In this document: in pieces, positions 44,113 through 52,118 of the stretch
Layout of the letters: every line of letters begins with the position of its first letter
How positions within the stretch are numbered: the first letter of the stretch is position 1
Source: Carya illinoinensis
Lineage: Eukaryota > Streptophyta > Magnoliopsida > Fagales > Juglandaceae
Length of the DNA: 64,000 nt
Assembly (NCBI RefSeq): GCF_018687715.1
Contig: NC_056765.1
Location: 24,976,394 to 25,040,393, forward strand
Direction of reading: 5' to 3'
Made by a program: the position numbers and the translations under genes
Notes under the pieces: generated by a model
Told to the model about the DNA's origin: nothing
Database searches by the model: none
Seen by the model: only the letters and a program-made list of their open reading frames with translations

Positions 44113-46653
44113 AATGAAACCATCTTGCAGGAACATTGACATAGCATTAGCATCTTGATAACAGGTGTTTGATATGAAAAAAATATAAAATCCAACTTGC
44201 AGTAAGATAGTCCTCGAAATGACTATCCATATATGCTGCGCAAAATAGATTATAATTGGTGACATCTTGTCATGCAGATTCTAATGGTGCTTTAAGGTTC
44301 GGTAATTTATAACTAGAACCTTAAACTCATTGAAAATAATGTCATCTTAGATATTAGGTTGAACTTTTGCATGACAGATGAATATGAATATGATTGACAG
44401 ATGAATATGTCGATGATTTGGTTCAATGTTTGTCTAGATACTTTAAATCCACAAGCTTATTCATGTCCATTTGACTCTACAACTTATGGTTGGTCTAATC
44501 TCTAATGCCTTATTTTCCCCCATTGTATGCAGAGGCACGTCTATGGCCATCAGGGAAAGAATATCCAAATCTTCTCAGACAAAAGTAGTTTGGCTGTGAA
44601 TCCTTCCTATATACAATTGTGGCTGGATCTTTTGTCAAGGACACCTAGAGTAGCACCATTCCTCTCAAAGAATGACCCACTTGTCATGGCATTAAAAAAG
44701 GTTTTCACTTATTTCATACATTCTTGTTTCCATTGCAAGTTGTGGTTTTCCCTTGAATTAGCTGTTTGCCCATGCAATGCCCAGGATATTATTAATATTC
44801 TTTATGTATTTAACTTGATTGTGAGTTTTCTAAATGTGGCATTTAAAGGATCAAGTGTAGAGGAAAGAAGATGAAGCGTAGAAAAGAATATGAAAATTTT
44901 CAAGCTCTTAAAATTTCAAATTATCTAATATTATTTATTGGTATGACCTTTCAAGTTCTTTTAAACTGAAATGGTCTAATTCATGGTCATATAATACAAG
45001 ATTGGATGATGTGGCTTAACAGACTTCGAAAATTATATAGGTTATAGATGGTTTTCAGTTAAAGGTTACCCTGAAATTCATCAACTGTGTTGTTTCATGT
45101 TTATCTTATATTCTGTTCCCAATTACAACTAGAAGCTACCTAAGTGTTTTCATTTGTAGTTCCAAGGCAACTTCTATGCCTTCAAGTTTGGTATTGTGCT
45201 TGGGAACATCAAATGATATTTATCATTGATGATGTTCTCTCTTAACCTAGCAAAGGGTGGAAGGAAAAAGATAGAGATTTTCCTTCCTTAAACTTCAGGG
45301 AAAGGCCCATGACACTTCAAGGATAGTACAAAGTTCTCTTTGGATTAACAAGATTGTTAACGTATTGAATGATGCTTTACTTTTGATATAGAATTAATGT
45401 AATTGTAGTGGACGTTATGGATTTATGAATAAAAATTTGTTAATCTTGTTACAGGAGTTTGGACTGAGTGTGGCAATGCTGATTGTGTTCTTATTTTTCA
45501 TTTATTTTTATTAGAAGTAACCATATAAGTACGCATATAACGTTGACGTAAAATGCCTCTGTTTTCAGTGGCTAGTAGTGTGAAACTGCAGATAGATATT
45601 TTGAGGTGAGAGTTGGGGAAAGGCTTGATGTAGTTTGCTTTAGGCTGTCTGCGCTATAGTTGGGGCATGTTGTGGATTGCCATGTATAAGTCAACCTAAA
45701 GATAGGGTCACAGGGAAAAAGACAAGCAAAATAAAATACAAGAATCTACTGCTTTTGAGTGACCAAATATCTCTTCTTCCATTCTCATCAGTGATTTATC
45801 TTTATCCACAATTCTCGGTCATAAAATCTCTTACCATGAATCTTTATCCAAAAAAAATATAAAAATTTATCCACAATTTCCTTATATTTTTTTGGCAGGA
45901 ATTAGAAGATCATACAGCTGAGGTGAATGTGCAACATGAATTACTCGATGGAATGTTCACTTTCTATGATTTGACCAAAGCTAGACTAAACATATATCAG
46001 GTATTTGGTTGCCATAATGTCCTTTCCCCAGAATTTTTACTCTGCACAATTTCATAGCGTTAAAGTACTGTGGTAAATTTTTGATGTGTCGTGTCCCAGG
46101 ATATCTTGAACTCTTTACATTTTTGCACGTACAATCTAAATGATTTGTCAGCATGATATTCGGTTTTTTATAATGCTATTTCCTTGTCAGCATGAAAAAT
46201 TTCTCCGACATCGATATTATATGAAGAGAACAGATTATCTGATAATTGTTCATTTTTAATCTACTGATTATATTTATTTATTTAGAAAAATATATCCTGA
46301 ATTAATATTCATTGGCTCGGAAATAATCAGTTACAAGTGTGTTATTACAGGTAGCTAGCGTAACATTCGACTTGCTGTTGCTTCTAGTGTTGGGTTCATA
46401 TCTGATAGTACTGTTCAGTTTTCTTGTCATCACTACCAGGGTATTTCCTCCTCCTCTCTCATATATCAAGCATGAAATTTGATGCCTCATGATCTTATTT
46501 ATTTTTTCATATAATTTACTTTCCTCATGAGCTGACCGAGAAAACCGGATATCTACACGTTCTAAAATTGCTTCTCATGCCATCAAACAGGGTCTTGACG
46601 AACTATTCAGTCTATTTCGACGACCTCCCTCTCGCAAAGTCAAAACTGCTTAG
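15390..46653 (+). CDS. NCLN: Nicalin (ER membrane, M28-like fold), 14 exons, 564 aa
   Basis: Exons: 15390-15669, 16883-17052, 28141-28244, 36637-36703, 41720-41812, 41898-42062, 42191-42331, 42419-42496, 43186-43298, 43385-43445, 44533-44700, 45899-46000, 46351-46440 and 46591-46653, with TAG as stop. Every intron is GT-AG and all phases join to one open frame of 564 codons, the usual length for nicalin. Seen: an N-terminal hydrophobic segment (about residues 14-33, then [20 protein letters not shown]), a lumenal region with [12 protein letters not shown], the M28-like block [20 protein letters not shown] in exon 6, [13 protein letters not shown], and a C-terminal membrane segment (about 518-541, [20 protein letters not shown]) before a short basic tail. 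Known of the family: nicalin pairs with NOMO and TMEM147 in the ER translocon (BOS complex) and is thought to lack peptidase activity. Introns 2-4 are expanded by transposons. No exon defect is visible. Confidence 0.92.
15709..15740. repeat. (CA)n microsatellite, intron 1
   Basis: About 16 CA units, 40 bases after the exon-1 donor. A C-rich run of about 20 bases follows later in the same intron at 16261-16280. Confidence 0.95.
17021..17300. repeat. 142-bp tandem duplication of the exon-2 tail and donor
   Basis: 17021-17160 (last 32 bases of exon 2, the donor and about 110 bases of intron 2) is repeated at 17163-17300. Exact correspondence: GAGCAGTTACTTATACATGC at 17023 and 17165, offset 142. 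The live donor GT at 17053-17054 is TT at 17195-17196 in the second copy, so the pseudo-exon tail has lost its donor. Confidence 0.9.
19652..20058. mobile_element. hAT-type MITE (407 bp) in LINE, perfect 8-bp TSD
   Basis: The left end CAAAGTTTTGAATATAGTAC pairs with the right end, which reads CAGTGTTTTAAATACCGTAC on the other strand. Flanks are identical 8-mers, GTCAATGG at 19644-19651 and 20059-20066. It has no coding content. It sits just before the LINE ORF2 start codon, so removing it restores a short ORF1-ORF2 spacer. Confidence 0.85.
20073..23587 (+). pseudogene. LINE ORF2: endonuclease, reverse transcriptase, zf-RVT
   Basis: ATG at 20073 opens an AP-endonuclease domain ([22 protein letters not shown] near 20490, WLDRF near 20658), with a frameshift near 20390 and more decay at 20670-20810. 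The reverse transcriptase frame 21026-22411 is continuous except for TAA 21614-21616 and TGA 22124-22126. Motifs are [38 protein letters not shown], the catalytic FVDD in [12 protein letters not shown], and [10 protein letters not shown]. After the nested LINE at about 22405-22931 the original element resumes at about 22935 ([11 protein letters not shown]) and continues through GKWLWRF and the C-terminal Cys-His block [11 protein letters not shown]...HCEVV. It is not functional. Confidence 0.85.
22405..22931 (+). mobile_element. 5'-truncated LINE nested inside the larger LINE
   Basis: The RT-proximal sequence GWKKLY (about 22405) jumps to the far C-terminal zf-RVT block ([33 protein letters not shown]). 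This ends with a stop near 22823, a LINE 3' tail and poly(A) at about 22925-22933. Directly after it, the expected continuation of the host LINE ([11 protein letters not shown]) begins. That order fits insertion of a second, 5'-truncated copy of the same family. A clear target duplication is obscured by A-rich sequence at both borders. Confidence 0.75.
23761..24105. mobile_element. MITE with GGATGCGTTTGG/CCAAACGGGG ends
   Basis: The left end starts (A)GGATGCGTTTGGATG; the right end read in reverse is GGGCCCCGTTTGGTTGC. It lies inside the LINE 3' part, which reads on at 'cttttgggtgaagaatc'. The interior is AT-rich and non-coding. The target duplication is not clear. Confidence 0.65.
24283..26636 (+). 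mobile_element. Second, strongly decayed LINE fragment interrupted by a hAT element
   Basis: It begins directly after the poly(A) of the previous LINE. Translated pieces match the C-terminal third of LINE ORF2 in several frames: a GKILTT-like block near 24915, [13 protein letters not shown] near 25067, and [11 protein letters not shown] near 25130. The coding sequence breaks at 25204 and resumes at 26409 ([12 protein letters not shown]). It ends with the family 3' tail and poly(A) near 26628-26636. It is highly degraded. Confidence 0.7.
25205..26408. mobile_element. Non-autonomous hAT element (1204 bp) with 8-bp TSD
   Basis: Left end TAGAGCTTTAATCG; the right end read in reverse is TAGGGCTGTAAATG. 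Flanks are GAAACTTC (25197-25204) and GAAACTTA (26409-26416), 7 of 8 identical. Sub-terminal regions carry GAGCTCGAGC-type words, as in the hAT terminus near 4600. The interior is very AT-rich with no open frame of note. Confidence 0.8.
26637..27345 (-). mobile_element. Minus-strand retroposon fragments with 23-base T tract
   Basis: On the minus strand a LINE C-terminal remnant is readable ([20 protein letters not shown], 27237 downward; compare the [19 protein letters not shown] block of the plus-strand LINEs). It runs to about 26780, followed by a unit ending with a poly(A) seen as T at 26666-26688. The unit nearest the tract ('gtgggtccaaagggccctac' on the minus strand) looks like a SINE-type or LINE 3' end, but I cannot assign it to a family. 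Confidence 0.5.
27346..28140. other. Remainder of nicalin intron 2
   Basis: No gene. It contains a near-duplicate pair of about 60 bases around 27440-27560 (words 'gccttcgtgaagttctat' at about 27462 and 27537), a GGGTGGGTGGGTGGG run near 27510, and the polypyrimidine tract and acceptor of exon 3 ending at 28140. Confidence 0.6.
28862..30253. mobile_element. MITE split in two by a LINE (intron 3)
   Basis: Left part 28862-28962 starts TTAGGTTTGGGGCATGTGAT. Right part 30200-30253 ends so that the reverse strand reads TTAGGTTTGGGGAGTGAGAT. The two ends form matching inverted repeats of about 24 bases. Together they would make a MITE of about 155 bases. Confidence 0.7.
28963..30198 (+). mobile_element. 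5'-truncated LINE inserted in MITE
   Basis: It begins at [20 protein letters not shown]. After a degraded middle it keeps an open 203-codon frame (29501-30112) with [21 protein letters not shown], the C-terminal zinc block [21 protein letters not shown] and [19 protein letters not shown]. The stop at 30110-30112 is followed by the family 3' tail (CTTGTATACTTGGGCTTTGC) and a short poly(A) at about 30187-30193. Truncation near the ORF2 C-terminal third matches the other copies here. Confidence 0.8.
30254..31360. repeat. LTR-like repeat, copy 1 (left part), intron 3
   Basis: Non-coding. A block at about 31165-31325 shares words with the block at about 35210-35350 ('ttgtgcac.ggt', then 'cacatccacccata'), which identifies two copies of one dispersed repeat. 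A 48-base local duplication is present near 31055-31150 ('taatataaacatgtaacagg'). Composition and layout resemble a plant LTR, but no ends, PBS or PPT are visible. Confidence 0.4.
31361..32160 (-). mobile_element. LINE fragment, antisense to nicalin
   Basis: The minus-strand open frame (31357-32238) encodes the C-terminal part of LINE ORF2: [86 protein letters not shown], the zinc block [20 protein letters not shown] and [17 protein letters not shown]. The last 60 or so codons on the upstream side ([15 protein letters not shown]) are not LINE-like and belong to flanking repeat. No poly(A) is visible at the 31361 side. Confidence 0.8.
32161..33884. repeat. LTR-like repeat copy 1 (right part) and remaining intron 3
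   Basis: The stretch about 32240-32370 ('aaaaaggggctttcaat', 'gtatgatcatgctac') matches about 35637-35850 ('aaaaaggggcttacaca', 'catgatcatactac') in the same order, supporting two copies of one repeat. From about 32830 to 33880 I see no recognisable gene; the frame at 32892-33185 is low complexity (GTTGGAGTAG repeats). Confidence 0.4.
33902..34320 (+). mobile_element. 5'-truncated LINE (419 bp) with 17-bp TSD
   Basis: A short LINE 3' end: [20 protein letters not shown], then [17 protein letters not shown], the 3' tail (CTTGTATATTCTGCATACTTGG), AATAAA-like sequence and poly(A) ending at 34320. The 17-mer 'atactagttagtatgca' is found at 33885-33901 and again at 34321-34337, a clear target duplication. 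The target contains the palindrome ATACTAGTTAGTAT. Confidence 0.92.
34367..34480. repeat. 57-bp tandem duplication
   Basis: 'cataacttaggagtcttcgg' occurs at 34367 and 34424; the 57-base units differ at about one position. Non-coding, intron 3. Confidence 0.9.
34571..34927. mobile_element. Tourist-like MITE (357 bp), TTA target duplication
   Basis: The left end GGCCTCGTTTGGTTACAC pairs with the right end, which reads AACCTGGTTTGGTTAAAC in reverse. TTA flanks both ends (34568-34570 and 34928-34930). AT-rich, non-coding. Confidence 0.75.
35040..35870. repeat. LTR-like repeat, copy 2, intron 3
   Basis: A second copy of the repeat seen at 30560-32370, with the same order of shared blocks. It is interrupted by the SINE remnant at 35716-35797. 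No coding content. Confidence 0.4.
35716..35797 (-). mobile_element. Truncated SINE (Au-like) with 9-bp TSD
   Basis: The minus strand reads 'gtgcacctctgggattagta' followed by 'gggactttgttcc', words typical of the plant Au SINE family, and ends in an AAATAAAT-type tail. ATCACTTTT flanks it at 35707-35715 and 35798-35806. At 82 bases it is a 5'-truncated copy. Confidence 0.7.
35871..36636. other. End of nicalin intron 3, with duplicated acceptor
   Basis: No gene. 'ATTGCAGATTCAAG' occurs at about 36546 and again at 36631 just at the live exon-4 acceptor. The first copy continues 'tttaatttttttaac', so it does not encode the exon beyond the first few codons. Confidence 0.7.
38102..39170 (+). mobile_element. 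hAT element (1069 bp), perfect 8-bp TSD
   Basis: Ends are CAGTGGCGGAGCCA at the left and TAGTGGCGAAGCCA read in reverse from the right, the well-known plant hAT terminus. The flanks are identical, CCTCTATG at 38094-38101 and 39171-39178. It is an internally deleted derivative that keeps only the 3' end of a transposase gene. A run of C is present near 38137-38146. Confidence 0.92.
38401..38880 (+). pseudogene. hAT transposase C-terminus (TTF-type/dimerisation domain), broken
   Basis: The frame at about 38458-38745 reads as the end of a TTF-type zinc-finger hAT transposase: [34 protein letters not shown], then the dimerisation block [19 protein letters not shown] at 38743-38745 stands where the family has Arg or Glu-Arg, and the sequence goes on with [11 protein letters not shown]. 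Only the last third of the gene is left. Confidence 0.7.
39456..40772 (+). mobile_element. 5'-truncated LINE with a long open ORF2 C-terminus
   Basis: The largest clean LINE frame of the window (39578-40639, 353 codons). It covers [20 protein letters not shown], the [16 protein letters not shown] block, [39 protein letters not shown], the zinc block [20 protein letters not shown], and [17 protein letters not shown]. It starts directly after the poly(A) of the LINE before it. The 3' tail at about 40690-40770 has CTTTGTATACATCCTGTGTA and an ATAAAAT signal. Its end is frameshifted relative to relatives. Confidence 0.82.
42617..42703 (+). mobile_element. Very short LINE 3'-tail insertion in intron 8
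   Basis: Only the 3' tail is present: 'ttgtatactccctatgtact' then 'tggggcttgcc', 'ggattaataaaat' and a 9-base poly(A). It matches the tails at about 39390 and 34245. Confidence 0.8.
43081..43178. repeat. Tandem repeat next to the exon-9 acceptor
   Basis: 'taaagctatttac' recurs at about 43088, 43127 and 43164, with spacings of 39 and 37; the first two copies are followed by 'agtattataaa' and an A-rich stretch. The last copy runs to within 10 bases of the AG at 43184-43185, so the usual pyrimidine tract is poor here. Confidence 0.85.
44048..44107. repeat. (CT)n microsatellite, intron 10
   Basis: About 29 uninterrupted CT units. The apparent minus-strand frame with repeated Arg-Glu at 43969-44265 is only this repeat read in frame. 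Confidence 0.97.
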
Positions 46654-47742
46654 ATGACTGACGACAGGATTTAGTACCGACCTTTTTCATTGGCTGTATT
46701 ATTTTTCCATGTAGCTTTAGATTGAAATTACAACCGAGGGTTGGTGATCTTCTGTTAATTAATTGAGTGTCACGAGGAAGCTAAGCTCCTAATTTATCAT
46801 ATGAATGATAAAATGAGAATCATTGTTGTGCGAGAAAAAGTTTTGGAGATCATTAATTTTGTTTAATCCACGTGTTATTGCCGGCTTATTTCTCAAGGAT
46901 AATATGATCCATCCGGTGCATCTTCACATGGTGATGGAATCAGAAACATTGTCGCAACTTATTCTAATCTGTGTTTCAAAAGAAATGGATAATCCTATGA
47001 GTTTTGATGCAGTTTAGGACTAATGCTTGATGCAAAAGGTGCAATAGTAATATATTACGAGCAATGTTGGGAAAATGACTACTACATTTATTAGATTTTG
47101 GTATGTATTGCGCATTTATCTGCATCGTTCTACCCATGCACTCACTCCATAGCATCTTTCACGTCTCTTCAAGCCCATTACCACTATACCCTCTTAGCCA
47201 TTGGATGTATCCTAACATTGGTCTTGATCTTTAATATCTCAAACTGGAACTTTGCCCTCTTGGAAGACCCACTCCAAGTTGAAGTTGCCTCACCTTTATC
47301 TCAACACCCTGAAGAAACGGAATTTTATTAGTTATTTTTTATGTATGACAGGTTCTCTGTCCTATTATAAAATTTCATTTCATTTAAATTGTTTACATAA
47401 AACATTATTATTTAATGACACGATATAAAGTGAGTATTGTGTCATTAAAAATCATCTAATAATGCCTGCTAAAAGATATCCAGCAAGCATACCTTTGACC
47501 ATTCAGTCCTTGACAACTATTTTCTTTTTAAACTTTGCTAATATTGAAGATGAATAAAGAGTGTCGAGTGCAGCAAAAGGGCCCTGCGGGCTTTGAAGGA
47601 GAAATTCCTCTTAGCCATTACTTGGAAGGGTAATGATATACACAACATTTTATCTTACTTTCATTCCATTATATAAGACAAGGCATATTTATCATAATTG
47701 AATGAAAAATAATCATTTCATAAAAGATCATTCAATAGTAAT
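46654..47742. other. Nicalin 3' flank and intergenic spacer
   Basis: It contains the presumed 3' UTR. No strong AATAAA is visible; 'aatgataaaatgag' near 46804 is the closest match. The frames at 46823-47017 and 47098-47331 show no recognisable domain. No gene recognised. Confidence 0.5.
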
Positions 47743-48054
47743 TAGGGGTGCTACCTGCACCATACGGTGCGGGGTAGCCGTCTCCCTAATCCCGACCCCA
47801 CATGGGGCTGGAGGTGGGGTTTTCACCCTTGCCCCCGCACCCTCCATCCCAACCCAATGACCCATGGGTCTTTATATAGGAGGCCTAGGCAATCCATTAA
47901 TTTGAATTTAATTTCAAATTTTTAACAAATTGTATATATCTAAGTATAATATATTTATTTAAATTATTTATATAAATATTAAAAGTATAATTTTTTATAT
48001 TAAATAGAGGGTGTGGGGTTGGGTAGTGGTGCTTGTGAGGGGCGCCCACCCCTG
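47743..48054. mobile_element. hAT-type MITE (312 bp)
   Basis: The left end is TAGGGGTGCTACC; the right end reads CAGGGGTGGGCGCC in reverse. Flanks ATAGTAAT (47735-47742) and ATGGTAAT (48055-48062) agree at 7 of 8 positions. G+C-rich ends surround an AT-rich core; there is no coding capacity. Confidence 0.78.
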
Positions 48055-48062
48055 ATGGTAAT

Positions 48063-50384
48063 AAATGTGCACATTTTACATAATGAAATGGAAGTGAAAT
48101 ATATATATATATATATATATTTTTCAAGTGAAAAGGGCAGTGGGTAGTGTGTAGGCACCATAGTGAGCTAATAGTTGATTGGGGAGTCCCTATGGAGTAA
48201 GGACTACAACTTTGGTTTTCTGAGATGCCATTGTTTATGTCAGATCCTCCATCAATTGGAAGAGACAACTTTTTGAGGTCCATGTTAATGGATATGCACT
48301 TAGCTGTTATAGTCTCTAAGAACCTTAATGGTAGTGTGATGTATAGAATTTTTCTATTTGGAAGGACCAAGGCATTGCTCACGTAGTAGCACCTCAATTT
48401 TGTTGCCTCCTAGGCATGACCTAATTGTGCCAATTGAGACTTAGTTGTTGCCTGAGAGTGATCTAGACAACCACCTTGTACTCAAGCTTAACGACATGCA
48501 AGTCCTTGGTCTTTCAAGACAAATGCTATAATCACACATCTAGTTTTTTTTTTTTTGGAATTTTGAATGATTATTTTAATTTGTAGTTTTTTCAATTACA
48601 TCAATTATTGGTGCTGACATGATATTTTAACTAAGGAAAATGATGCATCCTCCATCCCAATAAAAGTCACTTATTCATTTTCTCTATTTTTTACTTAATT
48701 AGGAAGTGTTTTTAAATGAAATTGTGATTTTTTTTTTTTTTAAAAATGTTTGAAAAAAACATAAATTCTCAGTAAGAATTGTCGGGATCCAATATCAGTG
48801 AGCCTAATAGTACCCTTTAACTAATTATACATTGTATTAACGGAAGAACAAATATTACCATTGTAGAAACTTGAAAGCATAGTGAATAAAGGTTTAAATT
48901 AGAGTATAAGAACTAATTTGTTGAAAAGTAAACCACGTGGACTGTTTTAAAATTTAACCATGTGCACGTTACAATGCTCTTAAAGATGAGTTGGGCCAAG
49001 CTTATTTGAGTTTTGCTTTTTAGTATTTGATCCAAAACTAGCAATTAGAAATATCTCATTTATTGAATGAAGTGGGATCAAGTTGAGTTTATACGAGTGT
49101 ACCCAACAGAAAGTTCCACCTAGGCTAGTTAAGCCTCAACATCAGCCGAAGATAACCTCCCACTACCACCATTTTCAGTTCTTGAGGGTAAGACACTATC
49201 CCAAGCAAACATCCTCTGTTGCTCTCTTGGAAGCAACTTCTTCTACTATAGTGTCTCCCTAGTCACCGCACCCTCCATTTGCCTCCCCTGCATCAACTCT
49301 GATACAAACATCAATGGTTTTAATCTCGTCTACTTTTTGTATCGCTGAGCTCAACTCTAATAACAAACATCAATGGAATAATGCTCGGCATAATTTTTTG
49401 TAGCAAATAAACTCCGCGAAGCATATGGGAGAATTTCAATGGAACTTGCCTCGCTTGTCAAAAGCAATTGATGTCATTGACAAAGAACGTGGGGATTTCA
49501 TTTTGAAGATAAGGGTTGAGGAATAGCACTCGAGGGTGAGCTTTGTTTGACCAATGTCTCATTTCCCTCCAAGTTTATGGTTCAACTCCCTCAATTTGAG
49601 GCTGGCTCTCTGGCTGGGAACATGGTTTGGGTTTCATCATCCCTATATCTTTTTCTCCTTCGTAAAGAGGGTTCAACTTTATCTCAAGCTTGATGATGTG
49701 TGCCACGCGGACTTGACCTCATCTCAAGCCACTAACTTGAACTAAGGAGGTGCAAATTGGGAGGGAGCCAATAAATGAGACATGCTATCATTGGTTTCCA
49801 ACACATCCAAACAATTACCATCTAGGTTGTCACATAGCCATTGCTTAACCAACCATACGTGGTAGCTCTCCTCCTTTGACAAGCTGGGCAACCCAAATGC
49901 TTGGCTAAGAAGCAATTATCACAAGCTCCTTAAGGGAAGATCCCCTTCCCTCACCTCATGTGCTAGAAGCTCCCAATCAACCTTGGATACAAAAAAAACT
50001 TTTTTTACCAATTCCTGATGTGGGAATATCATATTTTGAGCTCCACAATATTGCAGTAAGGGCAAGAATAGTAATTGTAAACACCTTCTTCTTTAGTCTC
50101 TAGGCTATAATGGTATAAAATCTCTTGAGTAGTCAAGTCCATATAAGAATGGCAACTCTAGTCTAACTTAGGCCAACTCCTTACACCACACCACACAACA
50201 AGAAACCAAGATCCTCCATGTGTTGAGCTGGGGCTAAATTGAAGAAACTTTAGAAGTTAATGAATTGGGTGAATAGAAGGAAGCCTAAAGTCAAACTCAA
50301 ACATCTCTATGTAGAGACCCTCCTTTGAAACCCATGATGCCCTCAAGAAGGAATGATCCAACAGAGCATACAAGAAATGCATAC
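48063..50384. other. Intergenic stretch without recognised gene
   Basis: It holds an (AT)n microsatellite at about 48099-48120 and several A or T tracts. Open frames at 47897-48397 (minus), 49554-49745 and 50257-50475 (minus) have no recognisable domain. Parts of 49000-50240 have the more even composition of old retroelement sequence, but I could not assign them. Confidence 0.5.
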
Positions 50385-50674
50385 TGACAAGATTTACACT
50401 ACCATGGTGCAAGGAGGTGGAGGATGATAGAGTTTGTCTTGGGCTCGATAGGAGGAAAGCAGGAAAATGAAACATGGGAATTAAAATGAGAGAATTAAAA
50501 ATGATTTCTTATGATTGATTTCTGTGACTAATTACATTTAGTATTTATATGCTAGTAAAGTAATAACACATAATAGAAAATTAATCCATGTAACTAAAAC
50601 TGAGAACGTGTATATGTCTCTTTTCTTCTAAAGCTAATACTTCAATTCAAGATGGAGAGTAGAGATCAACAACA
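50385..50674 (-). repeat. Copia 3' LTR (290 bp)
   Basis: Bases 50385-50496 match 54318-54427 ('gatttacact.ccatg.tgcaagg' and 'gggctcgatag' in the same order). It ends at CAACAACA, followed by 'cccattgtgtag', which on the element strand reads CTACACAATGGG before TGTTGTTG, a short polypurine-like tract. Confidence 0.8.
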
Positions 50675-50714
50675 CCCATTGTGTAGAGATTAACGACACA
50701 TATCTTGGCTAAGA

Positions 50715-52100
50715 GAAATAAAATTGTACAGCATTAAGAGATTTGGTCAAAATATCACTAAGTTGATGAGAACTAGAGACATGAATTGGTTTTATGATTC
50801 CAACTTGCAACTTTTTGTGAACAAGGTAATAATCAATCAATGTGCTTTGTTCTATCGTGAAACACTAGATTAGCAGGGATGTGAAGTGCTGCCTGGTTGT
50901 TACAAAATAAAAGAGCATGTTTTGGATGAGAAATGTGTAAATCATGAAGATAGAAAGTAATCAAGTGATCTCACAAGTGGTTAATACCATAGCCCTTTAC
51001 TCGGCTTTGGCTGAAGATTGAGAGACAATTTGCTATTTCTTAGACTTCCATGAAATAAGTGCATCACCAAGAAAAATTAAATACCCTGTTATTAATCTTC
51101 TAGAATAAGGACATCCAGCTCAATCAGAGTGAGTGAATGCCTTGAGATGATGAAGTGTATTATTTGTTGGAAACAGTAAACCTTGGCCAGGAATAGACTT
51201 GAGGTACCTCAAGATGCGGTGGACAACATCTAAATGGGGTTGTTGAGGCTTATCCATGAATTGGCTAAGAACTTGAACTAAATAGCCAAAGTCAAGCCTA
51301 GCAATGATCAAGTAAATTAAACGACTAATAATGCTTCGATATGAAGAAACATCTTGCAAGAGGAAACCATCTTCCTTGTTAAGCCTTAACTTTTGTTGCA
51401 TGAAAAATTTAAGAGGCTTGGAGCCGAGAAAACCAAAATCCTCAAGGATATCAAGGACGTACTTGCACTGGTTAAGGGCTATACCCTTGGAAGAACAAGC
51501 TACTTCCAATCCAAGAAAGAATTTTAAGTCTCTAAGATCTTTGATCTTAAATCTTTAATCAATAAAGGACTTTAAATTCATAATATGAGGGAGATAATTA
51601 CCAGCCATAATAATATCATTAATGTATATCAAAAGAAAAGTGAAATGCCCTGAATCATGTAATGTGAACAATAAATAATCAGCATGAGATTGAAGAGAGG
51701 CCTGCTTGAGTCCATATAAGGACTTGTTCAATTTGTGCACACTGTATGCTCCCCTTCTCAGGTAAAGCCAGGTGGTACCTCCATATACACTTCTTTCTCC
51801 AAATTACCATGAAGAAATGCATTATTTATATCTAACTGGTGTAAAAACCAATTTTGAGAAGCTGCGACAACTAAAAGACATCTCATAGGGAAAAAAGTTT
51901 CTTGGAAATCAAGGCCCTCAATCTGTGTATATCCTTTTGAATCTAACCTCGCTTTGTATCTTTCAATGCTACCATCAGAGTTATATAAAATAATTTTATT
52001 TTATACACCCATTTATAACCTATAGGTTGTTTGTCATCAGGTAAATGGGAAAAGTCTAAGTGTGGTTAAGTTCTAAAGCTTTTATTTCAGCTGCCATGAC
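50715..52100 (-). pseudogene. Copia pol: reverse transcriptase and RNase H
   Basis: On the minus strand from about 52000: a [19 protein letters not shown] block, [20 protein letters not shown] and YMEVPPGF. Then 51740-51555: NKSLYGLKQASLQSHADYLL and the catalytic YINDI (YVDD family). Then 51509-51120: [18 protein letters not shown] and [16 protein letters not shown]. The RNase H end is near 50860-50715 (KLQVGIIKPIHVSSSHQLSD, ILTKSL). Stops and frameshifts break it at several points. Confidence 0.85.
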
Positions 52101-52118
52101 ATCACACCTATGAGGGTA

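Noticed and set aside
43969..44265. Minus-strand frame with Arg-Glu repeats
   Set aside because: Produced by the (CT)n microsatellite at 44048-44107.
47098..47331. 77-codon frame downstream of nicalin
   Set aside because: No domain recognised and no splice or promoter evidence; too short to stand alone.
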